The position numbers and the translations under genes are program-made. A stretch of 64,000 bases of DNA from Nautilus pompilius. Taxonomy: Eukaryota; Mollusca; Cephalopoda; Nautilida; Nautilidae. Shown here piece by piece: positions 61,308 to 64,000 of this stretch (positions are counted from its first letter, which is position 1; every line of letters begins with the position of its first letter). Location of the stretch: NCBI GenBank assembly GCA_018389105.1, contig JACATO010000980.1, positions 1,488,001 to 1,552,000 of the forward strand, read 5' to 3'. Under the pieces are notes generated by a model that was given only the letters and a program-made list of their open reading frames with translations, was not told the origin of the DNA and searched no databases.

Positions 61308-64000
61308 CTTCATACATTAAATTGATAGTGTACTTCTTCTGTATGTATCCTACTAAGGAGCAAGCAGAAATTTTAATGCTACGACGGCCGATTTCCGGTG
61401 AGTAGTATGATATGCACCTAACAGAAACCTCTTTAGGACTAAGACTAAAAATTAAGTCATAGCGAGACTGTGCAGACATGCTAAAATAGTGTCCATTTAA
61501 CCCTACACGAAAGAGTCTCGCCATAGCGTGCAGGGCAAAGCAACTAGTGAAAAAGCCAGTTACAGTAGCTTCTCCAGGAAAATTCACTGGAGTACTCAAC
61601 TTCAACTAAAGTCACTCAACCATGAACAACCCGAATACATGCTCTTATAAATATCAACTGTCCAAAATCTTAAAGCGTTGTAAAACTTTTCAGATATTTG
61701 ATAAATGTTTTAACTATGGTTATTTTTAATTTCAAAGTTAATCGGGCCAGTTTGTCACATTATGCTTGGTTTTTTTTTTCATAAGAAGGATAAAACTTAA
61801 ATAATTGCATTAATTAATTAAATAACAATTATATGTTTAAAATTTTAATTTTCTAGTGTAATAATGACTCGATTTTATTTGATTTTTGCTTTCCTTAGGT
61901 TAATGTCATCCATCTTCTCGGTTACCATATATTAGTAGGAAAATAATCATTCATTAATTACCTAAAGTTAACCTTCTACATCTAACTTCTTCTATCACCT
62001 GTCCATTAATGAGCTACTAATTAACCCAATAACACCTCTGGAAACTGATCTCATCCTTTGCTAAAATAGAATTTCTCATTGTAATGGCCGCACTCAACCA
62101 TGCAAACAGCTCTTCTGTTGTTAATTATTTTTTTTCAGAATCAATTTTCTTGGCCAAGATAGTTCGCTGTTTTCATCTACGGTGCATCTAAGGGGAAGCA
62201 ATTCTGCTAATATGTACAATCCTTTTTAAATTGAAAAACTCCCATCAGGGCAAAGGAAATTCCTCGGCAGCTTTTTTGCGCTGCTGAACTGATGCATAAA
62301 ATCCAAAATTTAAATCAATTTTCATAGAAAAGTGGGTTTAAAATCTAAAAAGCAGGTTTGGGTTTAAAAAAAAACAACAACCAAGGAAATACAAAAGGAT
62401 TAGTACAGGGTTAAAACATAATGAATACTTAAACAGTTTACCTAGAGTATACTTCATAAAGGATAAATTTAAATATTACTTTCAATCGGTCACTTCGCTC
62501 CAGACCCAAAATTAAAATAAATCAAGAGAAAAAAGTCGTCATAAAACTTCCTTAAAACGAAAGTAAACTCTTAATTGCGCTTCCGGATTTGGGGGGGTTA
62601 ATATATTAAAAGAAAAGGACACCATCTGTAAATTTTTCGGAATAAGGATGGCATCGGCGTTGAATTAAAGCAAGGCAGCCAGTGGCGCAAGTAAAATTAA
62701 CCAGCTGATAAACTAATTAAAGCTGACGTCGCCCTCATTTGGCTTTGGTCTAAAAGAAAACCACAGCAGACATTTAGGGCGTCGCTGAAAAGCTGTTCAT
62801 GCCGGCGGTTCGTGTTCTATAGTCTAACTTCGTTAACCTGCCGACTTTTCAGAATCTCCACATTTGGATTAATGGACGCGTCTGTCAGGAGAGGAACATC
62901 GTTGGTGTAAGTTAAATTATATGGGTGCTGCGATCTCTGAGAAAAAGGACAAAGAAAGATGGTTTTTCTTCTAATTTTGGAACATTTCGCCGAAAAGATC
63001 TACTTAAAACAGACAGAACAAGGTGGGTGGAAGAAATCTCGATTTACACGCCATTAATTTAAAACCGAAAACAGAAAAAAAAACTTGTTCTCTGCAATAT
63101 CTCATGAAGTTCACAAACCGTGATCGTCATCTTTTTAACTCAGTCGCTTCCCCATCAGAGGAAAACAGGCAGCAGCATCGCGATTCGATTTGTTAAAGGA
63201 ACAGTTGCGGTTAACAGCCGTGATGATTTATCTTCGGCGTCGGGCGATCAGGAGATGTAGAAGTTCCACTCCGCTGATTGACTGTCCGCCCCCTTACCGA
63301 GGATACGATAACGAACGGCTGTTCAATCATCCGCTAAATGCTCAATGAAATAAAGCCGAGATTACCGAGATTACGTGCATTATATAATAACATACAGCAC
63401 CACTGTTTAATTGCGCTAAATAAGGTTCTGAAACGCTAAGAATGTGGAAGGGGAGGAGTGAAGTTAAGCAAGAAGGCCCTTTAGCTAGGGGCGACAAATG
63501 AGAAAATACAGAAGCACCTAATAGTGACCGACGTGAAGAATAGGTACAAAAAATACAAGTTCAAAAGGTGAAATGCTTAGGCAGGTTGACAGAGCGGGAT
63601 AGGGTTAAATAACGTTCCCCCACCTATCTGATATTGTACTAGAGATGTGCAAGTCGAAACCCGGAGGCCAGATACCATTAGGGCGTCTTGTTTCATTTGA
63701 ACGCCTCTCCCTGAACTTATCCATTGGTTTAGATCGGTCCCTTCCGCCTGTATGTCCATAAAAATTGTAAGTTGTACGTAATTTAGCCGCTCCGTTGCGA
63801 TAACAGAGGGTTCAGCTGGTATCTCGAGCTTGGACCTACCGCTGGTACTGCAGCGCCACTGATCGCAAAGATTGACGGCTCCAATCCGACTCATATTAAC
63901 GGTAATAGTACATTTCCCCCCCCCCGGCTGTTTCCTGAACAGACCCTCAGTAATCTGAAAACGAGTAAGTGAAAAATACTAGAGGAAAAGGGGGAATAGG
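61308..64000. other. Intergenic or intronic, nothing firmly recognised
   Basis: AT-rich to 62,600, mixed after. Frames at 61,288-61,605 and 63,577-63,894 (minus) are open for 105 codons but show no domain. A tiny plus-strand exon-like piece (62,852-62,906) is noted as rejected. Confidence 0.4.

Noticed and set aside
62852-62906. Plus-strand exon-like piece between a CAG acceptor and a GTAAGT donor
   Set aside because: Only about 54 bp and open in two frames, with no neighbouring exon; such pairs are common by chance.

Overview
The window is animal nuclear DNA with a gene-poor, repeat-rich layout: small exons with GT/AG splice sites, long non-coding stretches, many microsatellites and transposon remains. 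There is no bacterial operon structure. A mollusc (lophotrochozoan) is my best guess, from the exon sequences and the style of tRNA-like repeats, but nothing here proves a clade.

Left end (1-3,100): the first three coding exons of the ribosome-biogenesis kinase RIOK2 on the minus strand. They are phase-compatible, and the gene runs off the left edge. Its first intron carries a 24-copy, 52-bp minisatellite. Right part (57,658-57,887): the last exon of a Ly6/uPAR (quiver-like) GPI-anchored protein, also minus strand, with its upstream exons not found. In between (36,938-38,069), four minus-strand exons join in phase with usable splice sites and end at a stop. They look like the 3' end of a real gene that I cannot name. 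Two weaker minus-strand coding candidates lie at 27,889-28,365 and 14,254-14,470.

Mobile DNA: a complete hAT transposon (16,703-19,199) has an exact 8-bp target duplication, terminal inverted repeats and one long transposase frame interrupted by a single in-frame stop. It sits beside a tRNA-like repeat. A 161-bp piggyBac-type MITE flanked by TTAA is at 39,237-39,397. Several tRNA-derived, SINE-like pieces with recognisable pol III boxes are at about 5.6, 9.6, 16.45, 58.7 and 60.5 kb.

Tandem and inverted repeats: the most striking family is a set of CT/GA arrays at 8.3, 10.8, 24.2, 31.9, 33.7 and 56.0 kb. They are punctuated by the same 13-bp core, GTACTGACGTCAT, which contains the palindromic CRE octamer TGACGTCA, about 32 exact copies in all. 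Also present are a 17-copy 28-bp minisatellite, a cluster of TGGGCCA/TGGCCCA motifs, a perfect 21-bp hairpin, a 42-bp near-perfect palindrome, an exact 76-bp tandem duplication, a diverged 192-bp duplication and a 195-bp AAT array.

The genes here do not form an obvious pathway; they are unrelated neighbours in a repeat-filled region.
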